Part shown: one piece after another, positions 54,402 through 63,858 of the stretch
Layout: each line of letters begins with the position of its first letter
Numbering within the stretch: the stretch's first letter is position 1
Assembly (NCBI GenBank): GCA_036689265.1
Contig: CP144777.1
Location: 62,001-126,000, forward strand
Source: Stammera capleta_AF
GTDB lineage: Bacteria > Pseudomonadota > Gammaproteobacteria > Enterobacterales > Enterobacteriaceae
DNA: 64,000 nucleotides
Direction: 5' to 3'
The notes under the pieces: generated by a model
What the model saw: the letters and a program-made list of their open reading frames with translations, nothing else
Told to the model about the DNA's origin: nothing
Databases searched by the model: none
Program-made: the position numbers and the translations under genes

Positions 54402-55664
54402 TTATTTTTTTTTTTTTATTCTTTTTATATTAAACCCAATTGTATTTAATTTTTTTTCTATTTTTTCATATCCTCTGTCTACATAATTAATGTTTTTAAT
54501 TATTGTTTTTCCATGTGCAACGCATCCTGCTATTATTAAACTAACAGATGATCTTAAATCGGTTGCTTTTATTTTTTTAGCAACAAGTTTTTTTACGCCT
54601 TTACATATTAAAATATTTTTTCTTTTTTTTATTTTTGCTCCCATAAAAATTAATTCTTTTACATATTGAAATCTATTTTCAAATATATTTTCTGTTATTA
54701 TACTGTTTCCTTTACTTAAAGTATTTAATAATGTGAATTGTGGTTGCATATCTGTTGGAAAACCTGGGTATGGAGATGTAGATATATTTATAGATTTTGT
54801 TCTATTATTGTTCATATTTAACTTTATGAAATCATTTCCTGTTTTTATTTTAGCTCCTGATAATTTTAATTTTTTTATTATATTTGTTATAAAAAAAGGA
54901 TTAGTATTGTAACAGGTTATTTTGCTTTTTGATATTGCAGCAGCAACAAGATATGTGCTTGTTTCTATTCTGTCAGATATTATTTTGTATGTTCCACCTT
55001 TTAGAATTTTAACTCCGGATATTAATATTTTATTTTTTTTACTTATTAAATTTATATTAGCCCCCATTTTTTTTAAAAAATTTATTGTATCTATTATTTC
55101 CGGTTCTTGTGAAATATTTTTTATGATTGTAATTCCTTTAATAAAAATTGAAGCGAGTATTATTGTTATGGTTGCTCCAACACTTTTTTTTGGTATATTT
55201 ATTGTATTATTGTGTAATTTTTTAATGTATCCATATATTATTTTGTTTTTTTTTTTAATTATTATTCCTAAGTGTTTAAGACCATATATATGTAAATCTA
55301 TTGGTCTTTTTCCAATATTACATCCTCCTGGTTTATAAATTTGTATTTTTCCTAATCTTATAATAATTGGACTTAAAAACCATACTGAAGCTCTTATTTT
55401 TTTAATTAATTTAAAGGTTAAATTTGATTTATTTATGTATTTGTTGTTTATATAAATAGATTTATTAAAAGTTATTTTTGATCCTATTTTTTTAAATATT
55501 TTCAATGTTGTTTTTACATCTTTTATTTTAGGAATGTTTTTAATTTTAATGTCTTCTTTTATTAATAAAGATGCAAATAATATTGGTAGAATAGAATTTT
55601 TAGCTCCAGATATTTTTATTTCTCCATTAGTTTTATTTGGTCCATATATATAAAATTTGTCCAT
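54402..55664 (-). CDS. murA: UDP-N-acetylglucosamine 1-carboxyvinyltransferase
   Basis: MurA performs the first committed step of peptidoglycan synthesis, transferring enolpyruvate to UDP-GlcNAc. The 420-residue protein (419 in E. coli) has ISGAKNSILPILFASLL at the N-terminus, the catalytic Cys in GGCNIGKRPIDLHIYGL near residue 115, GATITIILASIFIKG, and the second-domain PYPGFPTDMQPQ. The C-terminal codons are a poly(A) stretch (T13 at 54405-54417) ending in TAA. It is downstream of tpiA on the same strand. Confidence 0.97.
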   Translation of the reverse strand: MDKFYIYGPNKTNGEIKISGAKNSILPILFASLLIKEDIKIKNIPKIKDVKTTLKIFKKIGSKITFNKSIYINNKYINKSNLTFKLIKKIRASVWFLSPIIIRLGKIQIYKPGGCNIGKRPIDLHIYGLKHLGIIIKKKNKIIYGYIKKLHNNTINIPKKSVGATITIILASIFIKGITIIKNISQEPEIIDTINFLKKMGANINLISKKNKILISGVKILKGGTYKIISDRIETSTYLVAAAISKSKITCYNTNPFFITNIIKKLKLSGAKIKTGNDFIKLNMNNNRTKSINISTSPYPGFPTDMQPQFTLLNTLSKGNSIITENIFENRFQYVKELIFMGAKIKKRKNILICKGVKKLVAKKIKATDLRSSVSLIIAGCVAHGKTIIKNINYVDRGYEKIEKKLNTIGFNIKRIKKKK

Positions 55665-55691
55665 ATTTATTTTTTTTAAATATAAAAAAAG

Positions 55692-56456
55692 TTATATTTT
55701 ATTTATAATAATATTTATTATTTCTATAAATTCATTTGGTATTAATGATGATGATCCTATTAAGAAACCATCTATTTTTGTTTTTTGTATTATTTCTAAT
55801 ATATTTGTTTTGTTAACTGAACCTCCATATATTATTTTTAAGTTTTTTTTTGTTATGTTTGTTTTTTTAATTATGTAATTTTTTATAGTATTGTATATGT
55901 CATTTATATGATTTATATCAGCTGATATCCCAGTTCCTATTGCCCATATTGGTTCGTAAGCAATAATTATTTTTTTTATTATATTTTTTATTTTTTTATT
56001 TTTTAAAAATTTAATTTGTTTTTTACATATTTGTTTGCTTTTTTTTTGAATATAGTTTTTTTTTTTCTCTCCTATGCATAATATTGGTGTTAGTTTTGTT
56101 TTTATACTTGATATTAATTTTTTTAGTATTATTTTGTTTTTTTCTAAATGGTATTTTCTTCTTTCTGAATGTCCTATAATTACATATTTTACGTTTATAT
56201 CTTTTAACATTTCACCTGATATTTCTCCAGTGAAAGCACCTTTTATATTTTTATCTATATTTTGTGATGTTAGTTTAATATTTTTATTATTTTTTAAAAT
56301 ATATTTAGATAAATATAAATATGGTATTGGTGGAGCTATAGATATTTTGCATTTTTTTGTATTTATATTGCTGTTTATTATTTTCAATAAATTTTCTTTT
56401 ATTGTTTTTTTATTGCCATTAAGTTTCCAATTTCCAATTACTATTTTTTTTTTCAT
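55692..56456 (-). CDS. tpiA: Triosephosphate isomerase
   Basis: TpiA interconverts dihydroxyacetone phosphate and glyceraldehyde-3-phosphate. The 254-residue protein (255 in E. coli) has the substrate-binding NWKLNG near residue 8, the catalytic His in IIGHSERR near 95, the catalytic Glu in AYEPIWAIGTG near 167, and IIYGGSVN near 210. Together with pgi it shows that part of glycolysis is kept. murA follows after 27 bases. It is divergent from rsmH across about 118 bases. Confidence 0.97.
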   Translation of the reverse strand: MKKKIVIGNWKLNGNKKTIKENLLKIINSNINTKKCKISIAPPIPYLYLSKYILKNNKNIKLTSQNIDKNIKGAFTGEISGEMLKDINVKYVIIGHSERRKYHLEKNKIILKKLISSIKTKLTPILCIGEKKKNYIQKKSKQICKKQIKFLKNKKIKNIIKKIIIAYEPIWAIGTGISADINHINDIYNTIKNYIIKKTNITKKNLKIIYGGSVNKTNILEIIQKTKIDGFLIGSSSLIPNEFIEIINIIINKI

Positions 56457-56574
56457 TTTAAATAAAATAAATAAATTAATTTGTCATAAATTGTTTTTTA
56501 TTTTAGAATAAATATTATATATTTTATTTATAGAAATTTGAAGTTTTTATGTTTAATTAATGTTTTATTAATTT

Positions 56575-57501
56575 ATGTTTCATATACCTGCATTTTCAAA
56601 ATCTATTAATAAATTTTTAAATTTAAAAAAAGATGGTGTATATATAGATTGTACATTTGGTTGTGGTGGTCATTCTAAAATTATTTTAAGTTATTTAAAC
56701 CATAATGGAAGATTATATGCATTTGATGTTGATCCAGAATCTTTTAATTTAGGTTCTAAATTTAAAGATAATCGTTTTGAAATTATAAATAGTAATTTTG
56801 TAACGATTAAGAATTATATGTCTAAAAAATTATTATTTGGTAAAATTGATGGTATTTTGTTTGATTTAGGTTTGTCTTCTCATCAATTAGATAATCCTAG
56901 TAGAGGATTTTCCTTTAAAAGAAACGGACCTTTAGATATGAGAATGAATCAAAATATAGGTATAAGTGCTAAATCTTGGATTAATAAAGCTAATGAATTT
57001 GATATATATAATGTTTTAAAGTATTTTGGGGAAGAAAAATTTTCAAAAAAAATAGCAAAAAAAATAGTTAATTATAGAAAAAAGAATTATATATCTACTA
57101 CTTTTGATTTATCTAGATTGGTTGAATCTGTAATAAAAACAAAAAGATATTATAAAAATAAATCTACTAGAACTTTTCAAGCTATACGTATTTATATAAA
57201 CAATGAATTATTTTTTTTGAAGAAAGCTTTAGATTTATCTTTTTCATTATTAGCTTCTAAAGGTAGATTAGTTGTTATTAGTTTTCATTCTTTAGAAGAT
57301 AGAATTGTGAAAAATTTTATAAATAATAAATCAAATATTAATTATTTTTTATTGCCAGATTTACCTTTAACTTTAAATCAAATTAAAAATTTGTATTCTA
57401 CTAAAATGATTAATTTAGGTAAATTTAAACCTTCCTTAATAGAAATTCAAAATAATAATAGAATTAGAAGCGCTGTACTTAGAGTTGCTGAAAAGAAATA
57501 A
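56575..57501 (+). CDS. rsmH: 16S rRNA m4C1402 methyltransferase
   Basis: RsmH (MraW) methylates N4 of C1402 in the ribosomal P site. The 308-residue protein (313 in E. coli) has DCTFGCGGHSKIIL (SAM motif I), FDVDPES, GILFDLGLSSHQLDNPSRGFSF, PLDMRM, RTFQAIRIYINNEL and VVISFHSLEDRIVKNF. It opens the division and cell-wall cluster. In E. coli it is followed by ftsL and ftsI, but here murE starts 19 bases later, so those genes were removed cleanly. Confidence 0.97.
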   Translation: MFHIPAFSKSINKFLNLKKDGVYIDCTFGCGGHSKIILSYLNHNGRLYAFDVDPESFNLGSKFKDNRFEIINSNFVTIKNYMSKKLLFGKIDGILFDLGLSSHQLDNPSRGFSFKRNGPLDMRMNQNIGISAKSWINKANEFDIYNVLKYFGEEKFSKKIAKKIVNYRKKNYISTTFDLSRLVESVIKTKRYYKNKSTRTFQAIRIYINNELFFLKKALDLSFSLLASKGRLVVISFHSLEDRIVKNFINNKSNINYFLLPDLPLTLNQIKNLYSTKMINLGKFKPSLIEIQNNNRIRSAVLRVAEKK

Positions 57502-57510
57502 TATAAAATA

Positions 57511-57514
57511 AGGG
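57511..57514 (+). promoter_or_regulatory. Shine-Dalgarno sequence supporting the TTG start of murE
   Basis: AGGG lies six bases before the TTG at 57521, in the short rsmH-murE gap. It is the only plausible ribosome binding site there and supports initiation at TTG. Confidence 0.55.
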
Positions 57515-57520
57515 TTTTTT

Positions 57521-59020
57521 TTGAAATTACATACAATAAATAGTTTATTATCTAGATATTTTAATTTTATTGAATTACCAAATTGTTTTATTAATGATAT
57601 TAAAATTAATAGTCGTTTGGTTGTTAAAGGTGATTTATTTATTGCTTTAAAGGGATATAAAGTTAATGGTAAATGGTTTATTTATAATGCTGTAAAAAAT
57701 GGAGCTATAGCTGTGTTAACATATTCTAGTAATAAATATTCTTATTTTAAGTATAATAAAAATTATGGTATTTATGTTTTTTATTTATTTTGTTTAGATA
57801 GTTATTTATCTGAAATAGCTGGTTTATTTTATGATAATCCTAGTAAAAAATTTATTTTGACAGGTGTTACTGGAACTAATGGTAAAACCACCGTTGTTAA
57901 CATTTTATCTCAATGGGTATATTTATTAAATTATAATTCTTCAATGTTGAGTACAATTGGTAATGGTTTTTATAACAAATTGATTGAATCATCAAACACG
58001 ACTTGTTCTGCAGTTGAAATTCAGAATTATTTGAGATGTTTTGCAAAAAAAAAAGTAGATTTTTGTTCTATAGAAGTTTCCTCTCATTCTTTGATTGAAA
58101 ATAGAATAAACTCTTTATTTTTTTTAGCTGCCATTTTTACTAATTTGACTTTAGATCATTTAGATTATCATTTTAATATGTTTAATTATGAGTTATCTAA
58201 ATTTAAATTATTTGTTGATTTCAATATTAATAATTTAATTATTAATGTAGATGATCCTGTTGGTTTTAGATGGTGTAAAAAATTGTCTGTAAACAAAGTT
58301 ATTCCTGTTAGTTTTAAAAACTATAATAGTATTTTTTTTTCTAATAGATGGTTATATGTAGTTTGTATAAAAGAATATGGTTTTTTAAAAAAAATACATT
58401 TTTGTTCTTCTTGGGGTAATGGATTTATAAATACTACATTACATGGTATTTTTAATATAAAAAATTTATTATTGAGTTTTGTTGCTTTATTGTCTTTAGG
58501 TTTTGATATTCATGATTTATTAAGAAATAGTAAATATTTAGTTTTACCAACAGGTAGAATGGAATTTTTTTTTTCTAAAAATTTTCCTTTAGTTGTTGTT
58601 GATTATGCTCATAATCCTGATTCTTTAGAAAAATCTTTAAATTATTCTAGAACGTTTTGTAAAGGTAAATTATGGTGTATTTTTGGATGTACTGGAAATA
58701 GAGATAAAAGTAAAAGATCTTTAATGGCAAGTATAGTTCAAAAATTGTCTGATATAGTTATTGTAACTAATGATGATCTTTATTATGAAAATGAGAATTC
58801 TATATTAAATGATATAAAATTGGGTTTTAATAATTATAATAATGTTTATTTTATTTCAAATAGAAGTATAGCTATAAATTTTTCAATAGAAAGTGCATCT
58901 GTTAATGATTTAGTATTATTATTAGGAAAAGGTCATGAGAATTATCAAATTATTTTGGATAAGAAAATAAATTTTTCTGATAGATATGAAGTTTCTAGAT
59001 GTTTAGGTATATTTTCATGA
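57521..59020 (+). CDS. murE: MurE ligase with altered DAP-recognition motif
   Basis: MurE adds the third amino acid, normally meso-diaminopimelate in Gram-negative bacteria, to UDP-MurNAc-L-Ala-D-Glu. The 499-residue protein (495 in E. coli) has TGVTGTNGKTTVVNIL near residue 118, EVSSHSL, FTNLTLDHLDYH, VVDYAHNPDSLEK, FGCTGNRDKSKR and GKGHENYQII. The motif that reads DDNPR in DAP-adding enzymes is DDLYY (residues 418-422), so Asn, Pro and Arg are replaced. Gly and Glu of GKGHE remain. The start is TTG with AGGG upstream. The end overlaps murF as ATGA. Confidence 0.94.
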   Translation: MKLHTINSLLSRYFNFIELPNCFINDIKINSRLVVKGDLFIALKGYKVNGKWFIYNAVKNGAIAVLTYSSNKYSYFKYNKNYGIYVFYLFCLDSYLSEIAGLFYDNPSKKFILTGVTGTNGKTTVVNILSQWVYLLNYNSSMLSTIGNGFYNKLIESSNTTCSAVEIQNYLRCFAKKKVDFCSIEVSSHSLIENRINSLFFLAAIFTNLTLDHLDYHFNMFNYELSKFKLFVDFNINNLIINVDDPVGFRWCKKLSVNKVIPVSFKNYNSIFFSNRWLYVVCIKEYGFLKKIHFCSSWGNGFINTTLHGIFNIKNLLLSFVALLSLGFDIHDLLRNSKYLVLPTGRMEFFFSKNFPLVVVDYAHNPDSLEKSLNYSRTFCKGKLWCIFGCTGNRDKSKRSLMASIVQKLSDIVIVTNDDLYYENENSILNDIKLGFNNYNNVYFISNRSIAINFSIESASVNDLVLLLGKGHENYQIILDKKINFSDRYEVSRCLGIFS

Positions 59021-60369
59021 TTTGTTTAGATTTAAATATAATTTCTAATATTACTAATGGGGTTTTATTTGGTGATAATTTAAAAATACATTATATTTCT
59101 ATTGATACTAGGAATAAAAAATATAAAAAATATTTATTTATTGCTTTAAAAGGAAAAAATATTGATGCTCATACTTTATGTTTAGATGCTATAAATAGTG
59201 GTGCTATAGCTTTATTAGTAGAATTTTTAGTTCCTGTTATGGTCCCTCAGTTAATAGTTAAAGATACAAATAAAGCTTTAGGAGAAATATCTCGTTGGTT
59301 AAGAATAAATTCTAATGTTAAAGTTTTTGCAGTTACTGGTTCTACTGGAAAAACAACTGTTAAAGAAATGATGGTAAATATTTTAAGATATAGTGGTAAT
59401 AATGTTTTATATACTTATGGTAATTTAAACAATAATATAGGTGTTCCATTAACTTTGTTAAATTTAAATAATTCTTTTTATAAATATGTTATTTTAGAGT
59501 TGGGTGTTAGTTGTATAAATGATATGAAGTATTTAGCAAATATTGTTTTGCCTGATATAGCATTAGTTACAAATATATCTTTTTCTCATTTTATTAGTTT
59601 TAAGAGTTTTTATAATATTGTTAAAACTAAAGGTTTAATATTTAATTATTTAAAAAAAAATGGTATTGCTGTTATTAATAAAGATATAAAATATTTGTCT
59701 TTTTGGAATAAATATTTATTAGAAAAAAACATGATGTTTTATTCATTTCGTAAAAAGTTAGGTGTTGATGTTTTTTTATTAAATTTAGATTTAAAAGATT
59801 ATGGTAGTTATTTAACTATATATACGTTTTTAGGTGTTATTAAAATTTTTTTAAGATTATTAGGTATACATAATATTTTTAATATATTAGCCTCTATTTC
59901 TTGTTCTATTTCTCTTGGAATTTCATTAAAGGATATAATTATTGGTTTAGAATCTTTTTTACCTGTTAAAGGAAGATTATATCCTATTTATTTAAATAAA
60001 TATAAACTTATATTAGATGATACTTATAATTCAAATCCTAGATCTGTGTATTATTCTGTTTTATTTTTAAGTAGATTTTCTGGTTATAAAGTTTTGATAA
60101 TTAGTGATATGGCTGAATTAGGTAAATTTTCAATTAGAAGTCATATTAATATTGGTTTTGTTGTTAGAAATTTATATATAGATAAAGTTTTTAGCATAGG
60201 ATTTCATAGTTTTTATATTTCTAAATATAGTTTAGTAGGTGAACATTTTATTAAAATTTCTGATTTAATAATTAGGTTAAAATATATTTTAATGTTAAAT
60301 AGTAAAGTTACTGTGTTAATTAAAGGTTCTCGTGTTTTTAATATGGATAAAATAATTAGTTTTTTATAG
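59017..60369 (+). CDS. murF: UDP-MurNAc-tripeptide--D-alanyl-D-alanine ligase
   Basis: MurF joins D-Ala-D-Ala to the tripeptide precursor. From the ATG at 59017 it has 450 residues (452 in E. coli). This start is supported by the ATGA overlap with the murE stop and by the match of MICLDLNIISNIT to E. coli MurF, so an in-frame ATG at 58999 is not needed. Motifs include AVTGSTGKTTVKEMM, GNLNNNIGVPLTLL, ELGVS, DDTYNSNPRS and ISDMAELG. D-Ala-D-Ala ligase (ddl) is not in the window. mraY follows after 15 bases. Confidence 0.96.
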   Translation: MICLDLNIISNITNGVLFGDNLKIHYISIDTRNKKYKKYLFIALKGKNIDAHTLCLDAINSGAIALLVEFLVPVMVPQLIVKDTNKALGEISRWLRINSNVKVFAVTGSTGKTTVKEMMVNILRYSGNNVLYTYGNLNNNIGVPLTLLNLNNSFYKYVILELGVSCINDMKYLANIVLPDIALVTNISFSHFISFKSFYNIVKTKGLIFNYLKKNGIAVINKDIKYLSFWNKYLLEKNMMFYSFRKKLGVDVFLLNLDLKDYGSYLTIYTFLGVIKIFLRLLGIHNIFNILASISCSISLGISLKDIIIGLESFLPVKGRLYPIYLNKYKLILDDTYNSNPRSVYYSVLFLSRFSGYKVLIISDMAELGKFSIRSHINIGFVVRNLYIDKVFSIGFHSFYISKYSLVGEHFIKISDLIIRLKYILMLNSKVTVLIKGSRVFNMDKIISFL

Positions 60370-60384
60370 GTTTATAAAATATAT

Positions 60385-61437
60385 ATGATGAGATTTTGTT
60401 TTTTGTCTAATTTTTTTTTTAATAATTTTTTGTTTAGAATTTTATTAGCTATATTTTTTACTGTTTTTATTTCTATAAAATTAAATAATTATTTTTTATT
60501 TTTTTGTAAAAAAAATAAAATATATCAATTTGTTCGTTATAATATATCTAAAAATCATTTATCTAAAGTAAATGTTCCAACTATGGGTGGATTGATTATA
60601 TTTATTTCTGTATTTATTTCTTTTTTTCTGTTTGTTTATTTAGATAAATATATTGTTTTGTTTTTTTTTGTTATTTTAATGAATGTAATTATAGGTTTTG
60701 TTGATGATTGTTTTAAAATCTTTTATTGTAATTTTAAAGGTTTATCGATTTTTAGTAAAATTTTTTATCAGTCTATTGTTTCTATTATTTTTATTTATTT
60801 TTTTTATAATAATAATGTTATTATGTTTAATAAAATAAATATACCTATATTAAATAAAAATATATATATTGGTATTTTTTATCCAATATTGTTATATTTT
60901 ATTATGATTAGTACTACTAATTCTGTTAATTTAACAGATGGTTTAGATGGTTTAGTTATTTTGCCTGTTATATTTTCTTTATTATTTTGTTTAGTTGTAT
61001 CTTTATTTAGTGGAAATTTATATTTATCTAAAATTTTAAAAATTCCGTATTTATATTATTCTCATGAATTAATTGTTGTTAATGTTATAATGTTAAGTGC
61101 TTTAATTGTTTTTTTTCCATATAATTTTTATCCTGCTAGAATTTTTTTGGGTGATGTTGGTTCTTTATTTTTGGGTTCGTTTATAAGTGTTATGTTTATT
61201 TTGTTGCATAAAGAATTGTATTTATTAATAGTTGGTTTTTTATTTGTATTAGAAGGTTTTTCTGTTATTTTACAGATTTTATATATTAAATTGTTTTGTA
61301 AACGTGTTTTTTTGATGGCTCCTATTCATCATCATTATGAATTGAAAGGATTTACGGAAATAAAAATTGTTACTTGGTTTTGGGTTTTTTCTTTTTTTTC
61401 TTTTTTAGTTTCTTTATTAATTTTTGGTATTGTTTAA
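60385..61437 (+). CDS. mraY: Phospho-MurNAc-pentapeptide translocase
   Basis: MraY transfers phospho-MurNAc-pentapeptide to undecaprenyl phosphate, making lipid I in the inner membrane. The 350-residue protein (360 in E. coli) has about ten hydrophobic segments and keeps the catalytic acids and His: VPTMGGLII, GFVDDCFK (Asp pair), NLTDGLDGL, FLGDVGSL and APIHHHYELKG. The first N-terminal segment is shorter than in E. coli. The stop at 61435-61437 is one base before the murD ATG. Confidence 0.97.
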   Translation: MMRFCFLSNFFFNNFLFRILLAIFFTVFISIKLNNYFLFFCKKNKIYQFVRYNISKNHLSKVNVPTMGGLIIFISVFISFFLFVYLDKYIVLFFFVILMNVIIGFVDDCFKIFYCNFKGLSIFSKIFYQSIVSIIFIYFFYNNNVIMFNKINIPILNKNIYIGIFYPILLYFIMISTTNSVNLTDGLDGLVILPVIFSLLFCLVVSLFSGNLYLSKILKIPYLYYSHELIVVNVIMLSALIVFFPYNFYPARIFLGDVGSLFLGSFISVMFILLHKELYLLIVGFLFVLEGFSVILQILYIKLFCKRVFLMAPIHHHYELKGFTEIKIVTWFWVFSFFSFLVSLLIFGIV

Positions 61438-61438
61438 A

Positions 61439-62767
61439 ATGTTTTGTTATAAAAATAAAAATATTATAATATTAGGTTTTGGTTTAACTGGTTTTTCGTG
61501 TGTTAAATATTTTTTGTCTTTAGGAATTTATCCTAAGGTAATGGATTTATTATTAAAAGAATTTATTAAATTAAAAGTATTTGATGGAATAGAATATTAT
61601 TTTGGTGGTTTTAAGGAATCTTGGATGTTGGGTGCAGATTTAATTGTTATTAGTCCAGGTGTATCACCTTATCATCCTTTAATTATAAAAGCAAAAAATA
61701 AAGGTATTGAAATTATAAATGATATAGAAATATTTAGTAGAGAAATTAATATTCCAGTTATAGCTATAACTGGAACTAATGGTAAAAGTACTGTAGTGAC
61801 AATGTTATATAAAATTTGTAATTTGTGTGGAATTAAAGTTGCCATTGGAGGAAATATAGGAACACCTGTTTTAGATATAATTAATTTAGATGTTTCTTTT
61901 TATATATTAGAATTGTCTAGTTTTCAATTAGAATATGCACCTAATTTAAAGACATTTTGTTCAGTTATTTTAAATATTAGTGAAGATCATATGGATAGAT
62001 ATCCTGGTGGTTTTTTTAATTATTTGTTTTCTAAGTTAAATATATATAATAATGCATATTATTGTGTTGTTAATAATGATGATTTTTATACATATCCTTT
62101 AAATTATTTTGAGAAGAATATTATTACTATTGGTTTAAAGAAATCAGATTATTATATAAAAAAAAATAATAATGATTTATATTTACATTGTTTTGGTCTT
62201 GATTTAATTAATGTTAATAATTTTTATTTAAAAGGTTTTTCTAATTATGTTAATTTTTTATTTGTTATATCTATTTGTGATTTATTAAATATATCTAGGA
62301 GTATAGTTTTGGATTTTATTTCTAATTTTAAGGGATTACCTCATCGTTTTTCAGTTGTAAAAAATAATAAAGGTGTTGTGTGGATAAATGATTCTAAATC
62401 TACTAATATTGGTAGTACTTTGTCGGCTTTATTTAATTTATCTGGAATTAATGGATATATATGGTTATTAATTGGTGGAGATGGTAAGTCTGCTGATTTT
62501 GAAAATTTATTAAGACCTTACTTATTATTTATAAGTAAAAAATTACATATATGTTGTTATGGTAAAAGTAAAGATATTTTGTTTGACATGGTTCCTGGTA
62601 TTTCTAAAAAATTTTCAACTATGTATTCTGCTGTATATTATATTTCTAATTTAGTACAAGTTGGTGATTTTGTGTTGTTATCTCCTGGTTGTTCTAGTTT
62701 AGATCAATTTATTAATTTTAAAGATAGAGGTAATCAGTTTATTTATTTATCAAAAATTTATGGTTGA
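61439..62767 (+). CDS. murD: UDP-N-acetylmuramoylalanine--D-glutamate ligase
   Basis: MurD adds D-glutamate to UDP-MurNAc-L-Ala. The ATG at 61439, one base after mraY, gives 442 residues (438 in E. coli) and an N-terminus (KNKNIIILGFGLTGFSCVKYF) that aligns with the family. An upstream TTG in the mraY end is less likely. Motifs: ITGTNGKSTVVTML, ELSSFQLEY, ILNISEDHMDRYPGG, LPHRFSVV, WINDSKSTNIGST and LLSPGCSSLDQF. In E. coli, ftsW lies between murD and murG; here murG begins at or just inside the murD end. Confidence 0.96.
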   Translation: MFCYKNKNIIILGFGLTGFSCVKYFLSLGIYPKVMDLLLKEFIKLKVFDGIEYYFGGFKESWMLGADLIVISPGVSPYHPLIIKAKNKGIEIINDIEIFSREINIPVIAITGTNGKSTVVTMLYKICNLCGIKVAIGGNIGTPVLDIINLDVSFYILELSSFQLEYAPNLKTFCSVILNISEDHMDRYPGGFFNYLFSKLNIYNNAYYCVVNNDDFYTYPLNYFEKNIITIGLKKSDYYIKKNNNDLYLHCFGLDLINVNNFYLKGFSNYVNFLFVISICDLLNISRSIVLDFISNFKGLPHRFSVVKNNKGVVWINDSKSTNIGSTLSALFNLSGINGYIWLLIGGDGKSADFENLLRPYLLFISKKLHICCYGKSKDILFDMVPGISKKFSTMYSAVYYISNLVQVGDFVLLSPGCSSLDQFINFKDRGNQFIYLSKIYG

Positions 62768-62783
62768 ATTTTTAAGTGAAAAA

Positions 62784-63845
62784 ATGAAAATAAATCGTTT
62801 AGTTATTATTGCAGGTGGTACTGGTGGTCATATATTTTCAGGTTTAGTAATTTGTGATTATTTTAAGTCTTGTGGTTGTTTAGTTAAATGGATTGGTACA
62901 AAGGATAGATTAGAATTTGTATTACAATCTAAGTATAATTTAGATATAGATTTTGTATATATACCTAATTTTAGGAAAAACTTTTTATTTAATTTTTTTA
63001 GAAACATATTTTTTTTTATTAAAAGTATTTATTTAATAGTAAATAAATTTAAAGAATGGAATCCTGATTTAGTTATAGGTTTTGGTGGTTATGTATCTTT
63101 TTCTGGAATTTTATCTGCTTGGTTGTGTTCCATACCAACTATGATACATGAACAAAATTTTATTGTTGGTTTGTCTAATAAAATTTTATCACATATTGTT
63201 ACTAAAGTTGTTCAGGCTTTTCCTGGAACTTTTCATGGAAATATTCCTGTAGTAGGTAATCCTATAAGGAAAGAGTTGCTCTGTTTTTTAAAACCTAAAT
63301 ATAGATTATTAAATAGAAAGGGACCTATTAAAATTTTAGTTGTTGGTGGGAGTCAAGGTTCTGTTAAATTAAATTTTATTATATTAGATTTAGTTAAACG
63401 TTTAAATATGAAAAAATATTTTATTTTACATCAGACGGGTATTAATAATTATAATTCTGTTTTTAGTATTTTAAACCAAAAAAATAAGGTTTTTAATTAT
63501 AATATAGTGGATTACATATATGATATGTACGAAGTTTATAATTGGGCTGATTTAATTATTTGTAGATCAGGAGCTTTAACGGTAAGTGAAATTAGTTATG
63601 TTGGTTTAGCATCTATATTTATACCTTTTTTACATAATGATAATCAGCAATATTTAAATGCTAAATTTTTACAAGATGTTGGTGCTTCTTTTATTGTTGA
63701 TGAAAATAATTTACCTGTAGAAAATTTAATTAATATTTTATCTAAAATAAATAGAAATAAATTGTTTATTATGTCTTGTTTGGCTTATAAAAAAAGAATA
63801 AAAAATTCTAATAAAAAATTTATTAATGAAATTATTAATATTTAA
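62784..63845 (+). CDS. murG: Lipid II synthase, GlcNAc transferase MurG
   Basis: MurG adds GlcNAc to lipid I to make lipid II on the inner face of the membrane. The ATG at 62784 gives a 353-residue protein (355 in E. coli) starting MKINRLVIIAGGTGGHIF. An ATG at 62760, overlapping the murD stop by eight bases, would add eight residues and could allow translational coupling; both are possible. Motifs include GFGGYVSFSG, IHEQNFIVGLSNK, VVGNPIRKE, VVGGSQGSVKLN, ADLIICRSGALTVSEI and PFLHNDNQQYLNA. ftsW is absent upstream. Confidence 0.94.
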   Translation: MKINRLVIIAGGTGGHIFSGLVICDYFKSCGCLVKWIGTKDRLEFVLQSKYNLDIDFVYIPNFRKNFLFNFFRNIFFFIKSIYLIVNKFKEWNPDLVIGFGGYVSFSGILSAWLCSIPTMIHEQNFIVGLSNKILSHIVTKVVQAFPGTFHGNIPVVGNPIRKELLCFLKPKYRLLNRKGPIKILVVGGSQGSVKLNFIILDLVKRLNMKKYFILHQTGINNYNSVFSILNQKNKVFNYNIVDYIYDMYEVYNWADLIICRSGALTVSEISYVGLASIFIPFLHNDNQQYLNAKFLQDVGASFIVDENNLPVENLINILSKINRNKLFIMSCLAYKKRIKNSNKKFINEIINI

Positions 63846-63858
63846 TTGGTATTTATTT

